The notes beneath the pieces are model-generated. The model saw only the letters and a list, made by a program, of their open reading frames with translations, was not told the DNA's origin and did not search any database. Made by a program: the position numbers and the translations under genes. DNA of 64,000 nucleotides from contig CM060895.1 in the NCBI GenBank assembly GCA_030762935.1, positions 32,044,501-32,108,500 of the forward strand, written 5' to 3'. Shown piece by piece: positions 44,213 to 56,274 of the stretch; position 1 is the first letter of the stretch; each line of letters begins with the position of its first letter. The DNA comes from Hymenopus coronatus. Lineage: Eukaryota > Arthropoda > Insecta > Mantodea > Hymenopodidae.

Positions 44213-45064
44213 GTCATTTGAATTTAAATTTTACAGATGACTAAAGAAGAGGAACCTCTGTTATAGCTGTAGTCTACTTTGGGAGCTTCTATTTCGTCAA
44301 CGTTTAGTAACCCATCTCGTACATGAGAAGGTAAGATAATTTTTATTAGATTTGTTATGGAATATTATTTTCTCTTAGAATTTTAGAAGTGTGATTTTGT
44401 GTGAACACATATGAGAAAATCTTAGATTGGAAGAGTGGAAAGCTCGTAAGGTTTTAGACGATGCTGATAGGAGGATTTGCCCATTATGCGGGGAACGGGA
44501 AAATTAGGCGCACATTGTGGTTGTTTGCATTCAGAGGAACATGCTAGAAAAAATTATAGCCTGGGATAATTTTAGCGTCAAACTGATTGATTTTAAACAG
44601 CAAAAAACTGGCCAAGTCCAATGGATGTACCTGGGCTAAGATATAAGGTGTTTGTATAAATATTGTGGTTACATATTTAGTAAATAGCGCCTGTATGTGT
44701 GTAAATACGTAGGGATAGGTGTCAATACTGATATCATGGTGTTTTGTTGATGTAGTGGATGTGTGATTATATAGTATTGTAAATATAAAATATGATTAGG
44801 TAATATTCTCAATTCAAGTACTGTCTTCTCACCCATGTGGAGGAGTGACGCCATTGAAGTAATTGATGTAATTCTATGCATTTAATAAATACAACTAAAA
44901 TATAAACATATAATTATTATTAACTTAAACAATATAATTAAAGTATAAACTAAACAACTTAATAAAGGTGCGTAAATCCATGGGTGCCTTGGAACTTGGA
45001 AATTAAATGGGATATCCAACATTTTTTAGAGACAATCCCAAAATTCTTTACGGGACAATTAGAC
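44213..45064 (+). mobile_element. 3' part of a LINE-like retrotransposon
   Basis: From about 44428 a frame reads EEWKARKVLDDADRRICPLC, then GERE, a TAG stop, and AHIVVVC. This makes a C-x2-C-x7-H-x4-C knuckle like that at the C terminus of Jockey/R1-type reverse transcriptases. The frame continues IQRNMLEKIIAWDNFSVKL to a stop near 44638. AT-rich 3' sequence with AATAAATACAACTAAAATA near 44884 follows. Reverse transcriptase core not present. Upstream 44213-44427 is unassigned. Confidence 0.5.
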
Positions 45065-45067
45065 ACT

Positions 45068-45069
<2 letters not shown>

Positions 45070-45121
<52 letters not shown>
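45070..45121. repeat. (CA)n microsatellite inside an HLE scrap
   Basis: About 25 CA units, followed by CGGACCTTTTACTT, which is HLE sequence read forward. This looks like an expanded HLE microsatellite left with only a few flanking bases. Confidence 0.85.
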
Positions 45122-45124
<3 letters not shown>

Positions 45125-45143
45125 CCTTTTACTTAATGCATTT

Positions 45144-45955
45144 TCCTTTCTCTAGCCACTATGTACATACAATGAGAAGGTATCGTATTCTACTAAAAAA
45201 AAAATTGATGTCGAGGGTACACCGGATGTATGTTTTAAGGTTTACTGAGTCCGAAAAAAGGATTTTTAGAAAAAGGTCAGTGTGTGTTGTGCGTGGACAA
45301 CATAGCTCAAAAACGAGAAGACCATTAAATACCAAATCTGGTATTTATGTTTACCCTAGTATCTTTCAAGGTTGCGATACGAACATTTTAAAGAAAATCC
45401 TCCCCACCCCCGCAAGCCCAACCACAATACCTCTTTTTACATGGAAAACGTTTTGAAATATTTTTTTCTCAAAAATGTCTCTAGCGATTTTGATTAAAAT
45501 AATGTACATTAAAAATATTTACATCACAAATAAAATTTATATTTTAAATTTTTTTGGGAATGGCCTCTGAAGACCTATTTATTCTGATTGAATTTTGCAG
45601 AATTTTGCATAACAGTTAAACCGTAAGAGACAGACAAGAACTTAGTGCACAAAATAGTCGATCTCATTACAACCCGTCATTTATATCCTACACGTTTTTC
45701 TTGTAGAGTTAACCGTTTCAAGATATTCACTGTCATTGGTTCAATTTTAAATTGCCTAACTTTACTCAAACGGGATCATACAAAGCAAATCGAACCTTAA
45801 TTGTTTCATATAGTGACCACCTTTTAAAGAATTTGACCATCGCTTTAGCCTTATGTATTCCATTATTTCCCTTCTTATAAGGAAGCAAGTAGTAAGATAT
45901 GTTTATCTTGATTAGCATGACGTAGATAAAAGAATTTTTGTTGGAATGGTTTGTT
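45144..45955 (-). mobile_element. HLE, left end lost
   Basis: R end GCCACTATGTACATACAATG, normal interior, then stops after the L hairpin region at about 45955, where a forward R-end piece begins. Confidence 0.83.
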
Positions 45956-45956
45956 T

Positions 45957-46056
45957 TTTCTGAAAATGATATTTTTATTTAGTGAGTCTCTGTATGAAAT
46001 TTTTTGGTGAAATACAATATCTTTCCTACTTAATATGCGTAGTAGAGAAAGTAAAA
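45957..46056 (+). mobile_element. HLE right-end fragment
   Basis: From TTTTTTCTGAAAATGATATTTT to GTAGAGAAAGTAAAAA. The palindrome is reduced to CCTACTTAATATGCGTAGTAG. Confidence 0.78.
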
Positions 46057-47825
46057 ATCTGATGTGTTACACTCACACGACTTTCTCTAGCTGTTCTACA
46101 AACTTCTTACATAAGATTGTTCTTCTTTTTGCAACTTGCTAATCGAGGTACGCATTAGCACAATGTTCTTATTACTTAGTTCCTTATAAGTAGGAAGAAA
46201 TTAAGGGAATACACTAGGCTAAACCAATAGTCAAATGTTTTAAAAGCTGTCGTTACGCGATTGTCATTACAAATCACTTATTTTCTTGGTCAGGAGTAGA
46301 ACAAAAGAAAAACGGACACTCCCGCCTGAGAAAAGTATAAGTACTTCACAACTGAAACTAATAACAATGAGTAACTCGAAAACGGTAAGCTCAACGAGAA
46401 AAATGTATATGACATAACTTGTGTATTTTAAAAAAATAACCTACATTTTTTGTTTAGTAAGTTTTTGTCTATCTCTTACGGTTTACCAGTTATGCCAAAT
46501 TAAGCAAAATTCATCCAGAATAAACAGGCCTTCAGAAGCTATTCCCAGAAAATTCAAGATACACATTTTATTTGTGAGGTAAATATCTTTAATGTAAGAT
46601 ATTTTAATCAAAATCGTTAGAGCCATTTTTTAGAAAATCAAAATTTTCGAAAAAAATTCCATGTAAAGGGTAGTTTGGGGTGGGGGGATATTTCTCAAAA
46701 TCTTCGTGTCGCATCCCTGGAAGATACTAAACTTAAATACCAAGTTTGGTATTTTAGCCACTATTTGTTTTTGAGTTAACGTGTTTATATACACACGGAC
46801 ACACACACACACGGACCTTTTTACTTTCTCTATACTCACCATATACATAGTGTATAGAGAATGTATTGCACTCCACCAAAAAATTCGATACCGAGATTTC
46901 ACCGGAAATATGTTTTAGGGTCCCCTGTATCCAAAAAAAAGTATTTTCAGAAAAAGATCCGTGTGTGTGTCCGAGCGACAGTGTGTCCGTGTGCTGTGAA
47001 CACGATAACTCAAAAACGAAAAGTCGGTAAAATACCAAACTTGGTATTTAAGTTTAGTATCTTCCAAGGATGCGACACGAAGATTTTGAGAAAAATCCCC
47101 CCACCCCAAAAAACCCTTTACATGAAACATTTTTCGAAAAATTTGATTTTCTAAAAAATGGCTCAAACGATTTTGATTAAAATATCGTATATTAATTTTA
47201 TTTACTTGACAAATAAAATGTATATTTTGAATTTTCTTTGGTATAGCCTCTGAAGACTACTCTATTCTGGATAAATTTTTCATAACCACTAAACCGTAAG
47301 AGATGGACAAAAACTTAACCCACAAAACATGTAGAGCACGTTAAAACACACAATTTATGGTATTTGCATTTTTTTCGTGGAGTTGATCGTTTTTGAGATA
47401 TTCCTTTTTCTAGGTTTCAGCTTTGAAAAACTTATACTTTCTCATACAGAAATTTGTCAACTCCTGTCTATAAAAACAAAGGAACATCAGTCACATAGCA
47501 ACCAGCTTTTGGCTTTCACTTTAACCTATGGTACTCTCTTATTTCGCTTCTACTTACAATAAAGCAAGAAATAAGACTATTTCTGCTAATTTTTCTCGAT
47601 TAGCATGAAATAAATAAAAGATAAGCTTATTAACAATAATAATTTACAGAGATATAGAGAAAGTCACGTGAATGGAACACATCAGATTTTTCTGAAAATG
47701 CTTTTTATGGATACATGGGGTCCTAAAACATGTATTTCCGGTGAAATCTCGGTATAGAATTTTTGGGTGGAATACAATACTTCTCTATCCCTATTACATT
47801 GCACATACAGGGCTAGAGAAAGTAA
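46056..47825 (+). mobile_element. HLE split by a nested HLE
   Basis: The L end directly follows the previous R end (tandem junction AGAGAAAGTAAAAATCTGATG). The interior runs to CACACGGACC at 46816, is interrupted, and resumes at 47692 with CTGAAAATGCTTTTTATGG. The R end is GGCTAGAGAAAGTAAAAA. The two halves join without missing bases. Confidence 0.92.
46819..47691 (-). mobile_element. HLE nested in the CCTTTTTCTG site of another HLE
   Basis: Complete. R starts ACTTTCTC after TTTTT and L ends CATCAGA before TTTTT. The uninterrupted sites in other copies carry a single TTTTT, so the insertion shows the exact termini and leaves an oligo-T on each side. Confidence 0.95.
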
Positions 47826-49130
47826 AAATTATTGTCAATATTCTATATTAAAACGATATTTTGCTTAACAAAACTTTTTATATAAAAGTAGATTATTCCA
47901 CTTTGATGACACTGATGTATGTCCTGTGTAGACAATAAATCTAATATACTAGTTAGAGAGAGGCCTTTAAAATTAGTTCAAATTCAGTTAAGTATATTGA
48001 TTTGGGTGATTAAACATAACTTTATAAACGGAGTTCATAAAATTCTTCTTTAAACTTTACTCTAACAAAATGGATGACGAATTTAGCAGATTTACCATAG
48101 TCGGGTTAAGCTTTCCATCTTCTCTTAATTTCTAAACGTTCTGTCTAGGGAACACGAGAACGGAGAATTATTTGCTTGCGATAAGAAACATTTTCTGTCA
48201 TCTGAGTGTTGTTTAAGCCTGAAACAGATCTGCTTACAGACCAAACAGAATATATTATTTATTATAACATAGCAATATCATAAAAAAGAAGCTAGAAAAA
48301 GTAAGGAACAGACGCCTCGGGAATATGGATTAACTCCCCATACGCAAAACAAAACTTCTGAAGCTGCAATATCAGATTATTCCCCTCCTTCCTGCGCATC
48401 TTTTCAACGAAAGTTATGTGTTTTTATTGGAGAAGAAAAACAAAACGTGGAACTGAAGCGAGGACGACTCTATCTTTTTATTTGTTTCTTCTTTTTTTTC
48501 CAGTGCTCATTTCTCAAAGCTGCAGCTTCCCACTCTCATCTTCACGATCCCTTTCTCTCTGGCACAGAGATTCGCAATTTGACGCACACTCGCTCGCCCT
48601 ATTATTTCAGCGGCCAAAGTTTTATTGCCCGTAATATTAATATACTGCATTATACCGAGCCATATGTCGTGCGTTTTATGGCGGCTTCGTGGAGTAGACG
48701 GAGAGGAAACGACGGCCAATAAAACACGAGGGAATGAAATGAATATAAATCTATTACCTATTTCAGCCGTCAAACACATAATCATTCCTTTCCTGCTGTC
48801 AAGATGCGCAGTAGTGCAAATATTTTCAAAGCCAAACTTGTTTACAACTCAGCTCATCGCTGAAAATACATCTCCGAAGAATACAAAAGTCGTTTTTGCA
48901 CGATAGCGCGTAAAATTGAATTTTACGCAGTGCTGCCAGTGCATAAAGGACAGTTTTTAACATCTAAACGTAAGAACAGCAAGTTTTAACTTCATGCACT
49001 ATCATAAAACTGATTTTAGGTAACAAATATCTTACAGCATGTTCCGCTACATTTTTATTTCCGCTGGACTATAACTGAATGTGCAAAATCTTCTAAATAA
49101 GCCATGGTTTTATTTTGTCACCTTAATTCA
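47826..49130. other. Unassigned DNA, longest non-repeat stretch but one
   Basis: About 1.3 kb without the window's repeat families. 48480-48740 is less AT-rich, with short overlapping frames on both strands, none recognised. Confidence 0.5.
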
Positions 49131-49896
49131 TAGAAAATAGGTAGAGAGGGTATTGCATTCCATCCAGCAAATGTATACCAAAATTTCACTTGAGGCAGGT
49201 TTTAGGGCCCCTGAATCAATAAAAAGAGAAGTAATTTTAGAAAAAGTTCCATACATTTGTGAACACAATAATTATAAAACCAAAAGTAGTTATTTACCAA
49301 ACTTGATATTTAAGTTCAACATCTTACATGAATTCCTCACGAAGATTTTCAAGAAATTATCTTCACCCCAAAACTACTACTTATATGGACCAAATTCCGA
49401 ACATTTGATTTTCCCAAATTATGGCTGTAACATAATAAACTGTATATCTCGATTTTTTTAGGAATAGGCGCTGAAGTCCTCTTCATTCTTCTCATAAGTG
49501 GTAAACTGCAAGAGATACGTAAAAAGTTACTACACAATAAAAGTAGAGCTCGTTTAAAACACACAATTCATGTCGTATGCTGTATTTTGTGGAGGTAACC
49601 ATTTCCGAGATATTCCTTGTTATGTTTTCAATTTTAATATATGTAAGCTTTTCTCATATAGGAATTTGTCAACTCCTGGCCATGTAAAGGAAAAGAATTT
49701 CATTCATATAGAAAATTTTAAAATATTGGATTATCGCTTTAGCTTAATTTGTTATCTAATTTCCACTCCAATTATAAGGAGTTAAGTAATAAGACCATTT
49801 ATTGTAAACTTTATCTCGATTAGCATGAAGCAGATAGAAGAATAAGCTTTTTGGAAATAATATAGAGAAAGTAATGTGAATGGAATGCAACAGATT
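49131..49896 (-). mobile_element. Diverged HLE
   Basis: The R end lacks its palindrome (CATAGAAAATAGGTAGAGAGGG). The GT tract is absent. The L end reads GTAATGTGAATGGAATGCAA. Many small deletions. Confidence 0.78.
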
Positions 49897-51425
49897 TGTT
49901 TGATTATTCAATGTTTTTGAAACAGATAACTAAGCAGAGCAACTGTTCTCAGACTTGTCATTGCCACCTGTATTCAATTATTTCCAATGTTTATTTAAAC
50001 ACATATGATTACAAAAATAATTGCTGTTTTATAATTGGGTATGTCCGTGAAAATGGTAATTCCTTTCTAATATTTTTATTTTGCTCTTCCGTGCAAAAAC
50101 AGTATATGATACGCATGTGCAAAGTCTTATTTTATTCTCGTGTGGTTATGAAACGAGGTGTAGACATACTCGATTAAAAAAGACCACTTCACACACTTGT
50201 ATTACAAATAGCTATTTTAAAGTGTACTTAAAAATACATGCTTCGTGTGAATACAGAATACGAAATAATAATAATAATAATAATTAATAATAATAATACT
50301 TTTAGAAACATTTTCGTTTGTGTGTGTGTATCTCCCTGGGCTCACGCAATTGAACAGTATATAATAAGATAGAATTAGCCGCGGAGGACATTGCTACCTA
50401 GAAGATCTTTTTTATCTCTAGCGGGGCAACCCGTGAGAAAGGATGAGACGAGAAGAGACAGAGGGTAACCGACGCAAGGAGTCACGACAGAACAGTGGCG
50501 AGGGTCCCTACCTTTTCCAGATTGGAACTCTCCGGCGGCACCTAGTACAACATCTATAGTCTGGCAAGGTAATTAAAATACTACCTTTTTCGGTTCGCGC
50601 AGTTCAAGCCTTGAAGGGAGGGAGAGTTTGCCATCACCCCTGTATCATTGTTACTATACGCGCGTGCATGTTGAACGTAGGATGAAAACAAGTACTTGTA
50701 AGTGGCAACAATGTAAACAATCTCCTTAGCCTGTCCTCTAAGGGGCTTACCAGAGGAGAGCTCAGGTGTTGAAGGTCCCGACATTATTGTTAATACTTCT
50801 CTTACAATAAACAAGATACTATGCTTTTTGTAATCACTCACTGCCGCTTGCAATTTCCTCTCTCCCTCCACTGAAAAACCCTCGCGATGCGCTTGCGTGT
50901 GTGATGTCACCTGGAACATGCCGGAGAAGGAAGAATGACGTAATCGGCAATATTTACGCCCACAACGTTCTGCGCAGCTTTTTCATTAACCTGACAGAGA
51001 GTACTCTTCCCCTTGCGGGCTTGAACTGCCCACTGGGGAACTCGGAGAGCGAATGCGTCCCCACCGGAGGACAGTTGACTAGAGAGCATTCTTTATCACT
51101 GTCATGCAGCGCCGAGATCCACGCTCACATTTTCAACCCTGAAACAGACCAATCAGATGAAGTGTGAAGTGAAATGTGTAGGGAGGTGAAATGGAAGGAC
51201 AGGAAATTTGGGGGATGAAATTAATTTTCTCAGCATTAAAATGGTGTTCCATACTTATATCCAACCCGGTAGTTACCTTGGCGAGTGAGGGAAAGGAGTA
51301 AAAAACCTCAGCCAGATTGGTTGGCCCTGAAGCCAGGACTTCCCGAATACGAGCCACAGACATTCCGCTCGGATCTCGTTCACTTACTTATGGCGCTACC
51401 ATAGAAAGAGTACTGCATTTAAAGA
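49897..51425. other. Unassigned DNA including a GC-richer island
   Basis: Contains an (AAT)n tract at 50262-50300. 50370-51170 has the highest GC of the non-SINE DNA, with open frames on both strands (for example reverse 50581-50919) but no recognised domain, splice structure or repeat. It is the only place where an undetected host exon or promoter seems plausible to me. Confidence 0.4.
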
Positions 51426-51427
51426 CC

Positions 51428-51627
51428 AGCATATAACATCAGCTTTTAAACTATCGATTCGTTTTCTTCTACACCTTTAACGAAGTGTATTATGACCATT
51501 TTCAGCAAACATTTATATGTATTTTAACATGAAGTGGACAAAAATAAGCTTTTTAAAAATAGCTTATGGAAACTGTATAAATAGAATCGTTAGAAGATAA
51601 CGTTATGGGAATGTAATACATCAGAAT
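51428..51627 (-). mobile_element. HLE left-end fragment, diverged
   Basis: From AACATCAGCTTTTAAACTATCG, through TTATGACCATTTTCAGC, to the L end GGGAATGTAATACATCAGA. Confidence 0.65.
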
Positions 51628-51637
51628 GTTTATATTC

Positions 51638-52670
51638 TTTACCGAGTTTTATGTACGTACATATGTTGAGAAGGTGTTGTAATCAGCCCAGAAATTGGGC
51701 ACCGAGATATCAACGGAAGTACATGTACTAAATACCCATGAATGAAAAAACCATTTTAGATTTAGGAAAAGGCCCAAGTGTGTCTGTGAAATAAAATGCA
51801 GCTTTGTTTATGGAAGCTCTCTTAACTTCTGTAGTCTTCAGTGTCCCATTCTTAAAGATAGCGTGAAAGATAGCTTAGTTTGCTCAATTGCCTCTTTATC
51901 AGTCATGACGTTATTATTTTACGTGCCATAAATCTACGAAATGGGACCACCGGCTTTACTTCCCTTCCGAAGAAAGCCATGCCCGAAAAAATCCATCCGC
52001 CGGGTTTGAACCCGCCTCCTTGGGTATAGGAGATAACCACACTACGGTGGACGGCATATGTGTATCTGTATTTTTATATCTGTAGACATCCTAAAACAAA
52101 AATGAAAAGTTAGTTAAAAACCAAAATTGTATTTAAGTTTAGCATCCTCCTAGGATGCCACTTGAAGATTTTCAGGAAAATCCCCCACCCCCAAACTACT
52201 CTTAATTGGAAAGGTCTTCGAAGATTTTCATTTTAGAAGTGTCTTTAACGATTTTGACTTATATGGAAAATAAATAAATTGTATATCTCGAATTTTCTGA
52301 GCACTGCCACTAAATGACTTTTGAAAACTGTAAACTATAGATTACACATCCGTTAAAACACAATGAAGTTAACCATTTCCAATACACCTTGTTGTCGGTT
52401 TCAGTTTTAAAACACTTAAACTTTGTTATTCCTGCTTTTTTATTTTAGTCCTGGCCACCTAAAGAGAACTGAATTTCAATTATATATAGACCAGCTTTTA
52501 AAAGAGTTTACTTTCGCTTTAGCCTAGTGTATTCTATTATTTCCGTTCTACTTATAATGAACTAATTAATAAGACGATTTATGGTAATGTTGACCTTCAT
52601 GAAGTAAATGTAGGAATAGTGTGTTAAGTATATAAAGAAAGTCATGAAACACATTACGTTTTTTTCTTTC
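51638..52670 (-). mobile_element. HLE carrying a SINE-E insertion
   Basis: R end TATGTACGTACATATG. The GT tract (AAGTGTGTCTGTG) is broken by about 275 foreign bases, then resumes ATATGTGTATCTG. The L end is GTCATGAAACACATTACG. Confidence 0.78.
51787..52062 (-). mobile_element. SINE-E, tRNA-derived
   Basis: Reverse strand: head near 52060 with CACCGTAGTGTGGTTATC, B box GCGGGTTTGAACCC, then GGCGGATGGATTTTTTCGGG and a 3' part with CGTAAAATAATAACGTCATG. Only copy in the window. The target duplication is not clear. Confidence 0.65.
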
Positions 52671-53972
52671 TCTACACGGAATATAGAAAAGATGTATTCC
52701 AGCCAAAATTTAGATACCAATATTTCACCGGAAATATATGTTATGAGTAACCCTGAATAAAAAAAAAATATATTTTTAGAAAAACGTCAAAGTGTCTGTG
52801 TTTGTGTTTGTGTTTATGGACAGTTCAAAAACTTAAATGCTGTTAGATACCAGATGTGATAGTTATTTAAGTTTAGTATCTCCCAAGGATGCAACACGTA
52901 GGTTTTCAAGAAAATCCCTCATACCAAACTACCCTTTACATGGACAACTTTTCGAAGTGTTATATCTCAAAAATGACTATCAATTTGATTAAAATGTATG
53001 CTAAAGATATTTAAATGACAAATAAACTATGTATGTTGAAATTTCTGAGAATAGCCTCTAAAGAGCTCTTTGTTATGAATGAAAGTTGTGTAAATCGTAA
53101 ACCGTGAGAGATAGACAATAAACTTACAACACAAAAAATGTAGATCTCATTTAAAACAATGTATGTGTGTAGGTATGTTTTTGTAGAGCTGACCGTTTCT
53201 GAGATATACCTTGTTATTGGCTTCAGCTTTAAGATACTACTTGCAATTTTCTTATAAGGGAATTTCTCAATCCCTAGCTATACAAAGAAGTGAATTTCAA
53301 TTACATACCAACCAGATTTTAAAAGATTTGACTATTACTTTAACGCAGTGTATTTCCTTATATTTCCTCTTCGTTGGTTTGAAAGTGCTGCCCTCCTAGC
53401 CACGACTTCAGTTCAGGGAAAAGGTGAAACTCGCTGGGTGCCATGTCAGGACTGTACGTCCCATTGAAATTGTTCAAGGAGCCGATGGGTTGTGCCAGCA
53501 TTGTGTGGACGAGCGTTGTCGTGGATCAACACAATTCCTAAAGACAGCACTCCTCTTCGTTTGTTTTGAATGGTTCACCGCAAACGTTGTAAAGTACGAA
53601 AATCTTCAAAACAACGCCAATACTCAGTTGAAAACATTGGCGGCAACATGTTTTGAAGCGGGTATTGCAAAGCTTGTGCACAGGTACGAAAAGTGTCTCA
53701 ATGTTTTCGGTGAGTATGTTGAAAAGTAATCATAAGTGTACAAAACTTTTAGTAATAAAATAATTGTTTTCTATGAACTTGTCTTTTATTTATAGCCTAT
53801 CAGAGTTTGAAAAAAAAAAAAAAAAAGGTCCTCGTACTTAAAAGAAAACAGGTAATAAGATCACTTATGCTGGTTGCATCTCGATTAGAATGAAACAGAA
53901 GAATAATCTTTTTAACAATAGTTTGATACAGAGATGTAGAGAAAGTCTTGTGAATGGAATACATCAGATTTT
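52661..53972 (-). mobile_element. HLE split by mariner fragments
   Basis: R end worn (CTACACGGAATATAG). The interior runs to TGTATTTCCTTATATTTCC at 53370, is interrupted by mariner-derived DNA, and resumes at about 53834 (CGTACTTAAAAG). The L end is GGAATACATCAGA. Confidence 0.82.
53371..53830. pseudogene. Two mariner transposase pieces in opposite orientation
   Basis: The reverse strand of 53371-53545 reads VLIHDNARPHNAGTTHRLLE, then an HLFPELKSWLGG-like end, which is the second catalytic aspartate and the region after it. The forward strand of 53546-53728 reads CFEAGIAKLVHRYEKCLNV and FGEYVEK then stop, the normal mariner C terminus. The two neighbouring parts of one protein thus point tail to tail. 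An A run at 53811-53826 precedes the resumed HLE. No ITRs recognised. Confidence 0.75.
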
Positions 53973-55115
53973 TTTTAAAAATTGTTTACAATCTATCGTG
54001 ATATGATATAAAGAGATTATATTTATTTGACGGTAAAAACAAACCCTAGGCAATAGATTTAGTGTGCTTTTTCTTCAGTCTTGCAAATGGATATTTCCGA
54101 AACGAAACATAGATTATTGGTTAGGAGGATGAAGGGAAGTTAAGCCGAGCAGAATTAAGCAAAGACGGCAAGATAGAGAAGCAGCGTAATTAACTTTTTT
54201 TGCGTTTCCAATCCTCTATGAAGTAAAAAGGGTAAGAGCGGAAAGAAAAAGAAGTAGTTGAATACATTGCTCCCGTGGGATCAAAGTGTCAGAGTTATCG
54301 TGTTGTAGCTTGTGCTACTTGCCTTTCAGTTGAAATACAGTGCAGTGACCGCAGCCACAACTATTTGGACGGACGTGGCGAGAAATGTTCGCTTACGGTG
54401 ACAGAGATGCAGCACAAGCCTCCACACACACTGAAATTAGCACTACAAATACTCGGCGCTTTAACGCTCCTTTGTATCTGACTTTAACCTCTTTCCTTTT
54501 CCGCACCATTACAAAAAAAACATCTTTTTTATTTCTTCAGTACATGGTAGGCATAGAAAGTTTTGCATTTCACCCAATACTCGGTATCAACAAGGTGATT
54601 CAGGATCTAACGACCGCTGAGCAGATCTCTATAACGCTTCTATATGGTTTCCTCTAGTCTTTCCTCAGCATTGTAGTTTAGTCGAAAATATTTTAATGTG
54701 TATTCTGTGATTGTTCAAAATGAACTCTGTGATATAAATTTGTGTGATTTCTGAGATATTCGTATTTGAATAACTGGAAGTTGAAACGTGCTGAAACTTA
54801 TATAAACTAAAGAAGTAATTAACTAAAGAAATTTGAAAAAGTGATATTAAATATTCAACTGCTTGAAGAAACTCGATCTGAACATACGTCACTATAACAG
54901 TTGATATGAGAATCAAGCGAAAGAAGTAAATAAACAATATAGGGCGTGTAATCTTAGAAAAGTTACATATTTCTTTCTCAAGTTTTCTCATCCTTTAATT
55001 GGTGAAATTGTATAAGAGCATTTTAGGCTAGCGGAGGCCAACTAGAACACTGAAGAATTAGACAAATAATGAGCTGATCATTCAGAGAAACAAAGTATAC
55101 TTCTACTTTGAATGT
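53973..55115. other. Unassigned DNA
   Basis: About 1.1 kb. A GC-richer part at 54250-54480 has overlapping forward frames but no recognised product. The rest is AT-rich. Confidence 0.45.
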
Positions 55116-55116
55116 G

Positions 55117-55225
55117 ACATTTTTTACTTTTCATCGTAAGTAGGGGAGCTATTGTATTTCACCCAAAAATTCTATATCGAGATTTTACCCGAAATATACG
55201 TTTTGAGACTCTCTAAGTCCTCCCG
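55117..55225 (-). mobile_element. HLE right-end fragment
   Basis: ACTTTTCATCGTAAGTAGGGG, then TTTCACCCAAAAATTC and CCCGAAATATACGTTTTGAG. No full palindrome. Ends near 55225. Confidence 0.7.
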
Positions 55226-55253
55226 TCCCACCTCAATAATCATTTTTACAAGA

Positions 55254-56012
55254 AAATTGATGTGTTCCATTCACATAACTTTCTCTACATGTTCTACAGG
55301 CCAACTTCTTACAAAAGATTATTCTTCTTTCTACTCCATGCTAATCAAGACAAGCATTAGCAGAATTTATCTACTTACTTCCTTGTAAGTAGAAGGGAAC
55401 TAAAAGTATACACTAGGCTAAAACGATAGTCAAATATTTTAAAAGCTGTCGCTATTCCATTGTCATTGAAATTCGCTTCCTTTTATGGCTAGAAGTAAAA
55501 ACAGGAGACCTCCTGTTTGAAAAAGTAAATATTTTAAATTTGAAACTAATAACAAGGAAACTCAGAAACGGTAAGCTCCGGAACAAAAATGTAAAAGGGC
55601 ATACATTTTATTACTTGAAAGAATATATATATTTTGTGTAGTAAGTTTTTGTCTATCTCTTAAGGTTTACCAATTACACAAAATTCATTCAGAATGAAGG
55701 GATCTTCAAAGGATACTCCCAGGAAATTCAAAATCCACATTTTACTTGTCATTAAATACATTTAATTTATGGTATTTTAGTCCAAATCGTTAGAGCCATT
55801 TCTATGTAAAAGGTGCGAGAGACTTTCCTCAAAGTCGTCTTGAAAGATTTTAAACTAAAATACTAACCAACTTTTAGTTACACTATCAAATCAAACAGAC
55901 ACACAGAAACACACAAGGATCTTTTTCTAAGACTTTTTTATGTATGGGAACCTAAAACGAGTATCTTGGATAAAATCATGATATCGGAATTTGTTACCAA
56001 TGTACTACATAG
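55254..56012 (+). mobile_element. HLE, right end worn
   Basis: L end TTGATGTGTTCC, hairpin ATGCTAATCAAGACAAGCATTAGC, normal interior with a small deletion before the CA tract. The R palindrome is lost (ATGTACTACATAGAGAATG). Confidence 0.82.
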
Positions 56013-56065
56013 AGAATGAAGACAAAATATCCCGCCTAGTAGTGTCGTATTTTTATTTTTTTTTG

Positions 56066-56274
56066 TAGTATCTAACGTCCGCTTTAACTGCTTATGACAC
56101 CGCAGGCGGTGACACTGATGATACATGAATGAAAATGGAGCACCGGTGGAATGCGATGGCAGGGGAAACCGGATAACCAGGAGAAAATCCGCCCCAGCGC
56201 CGCTTTGTCCACCATAAATGTCACATGTGATCGCTTGGGATCGAACCCGTCTGACCACTCAGCCACGGCGCGGC
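56066..56274 (-). mobile_element. SINE-D
   Basis: Reverse strand begins GGCCGCGCCGTGGCTGAGTG with the anticodon region deleted, B box GGGTTCGATCCC, body GGTGGACAAAGCGGCGCTGG and CACCGGTGCTCCATTTTC, end TAAAGCGGACGTTAGATAC. Its head touches the head of the next SINE. Confidence 0.87.

Noticed and set aside
45070..45121. CRISPR-like or satellite array
   Set aside because: A simple CA dinucleotide run only; HLE copies are dispersed and inverted, with no regular spacers.
48416..48722. Host membrane or secreted protein gene
   Set aside because: The hydrophobic runs come from pyrimidine-rich DNA; two overlapping forward frames and a reverse one compete, with no support for any.
54665..54991. 108-codon reverse frame as a membrane protein
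   Set aside because: Phe/Ile/Lys/Asn-rich composition as expected from AT-rich noncoding DNA; no homologue recognised.
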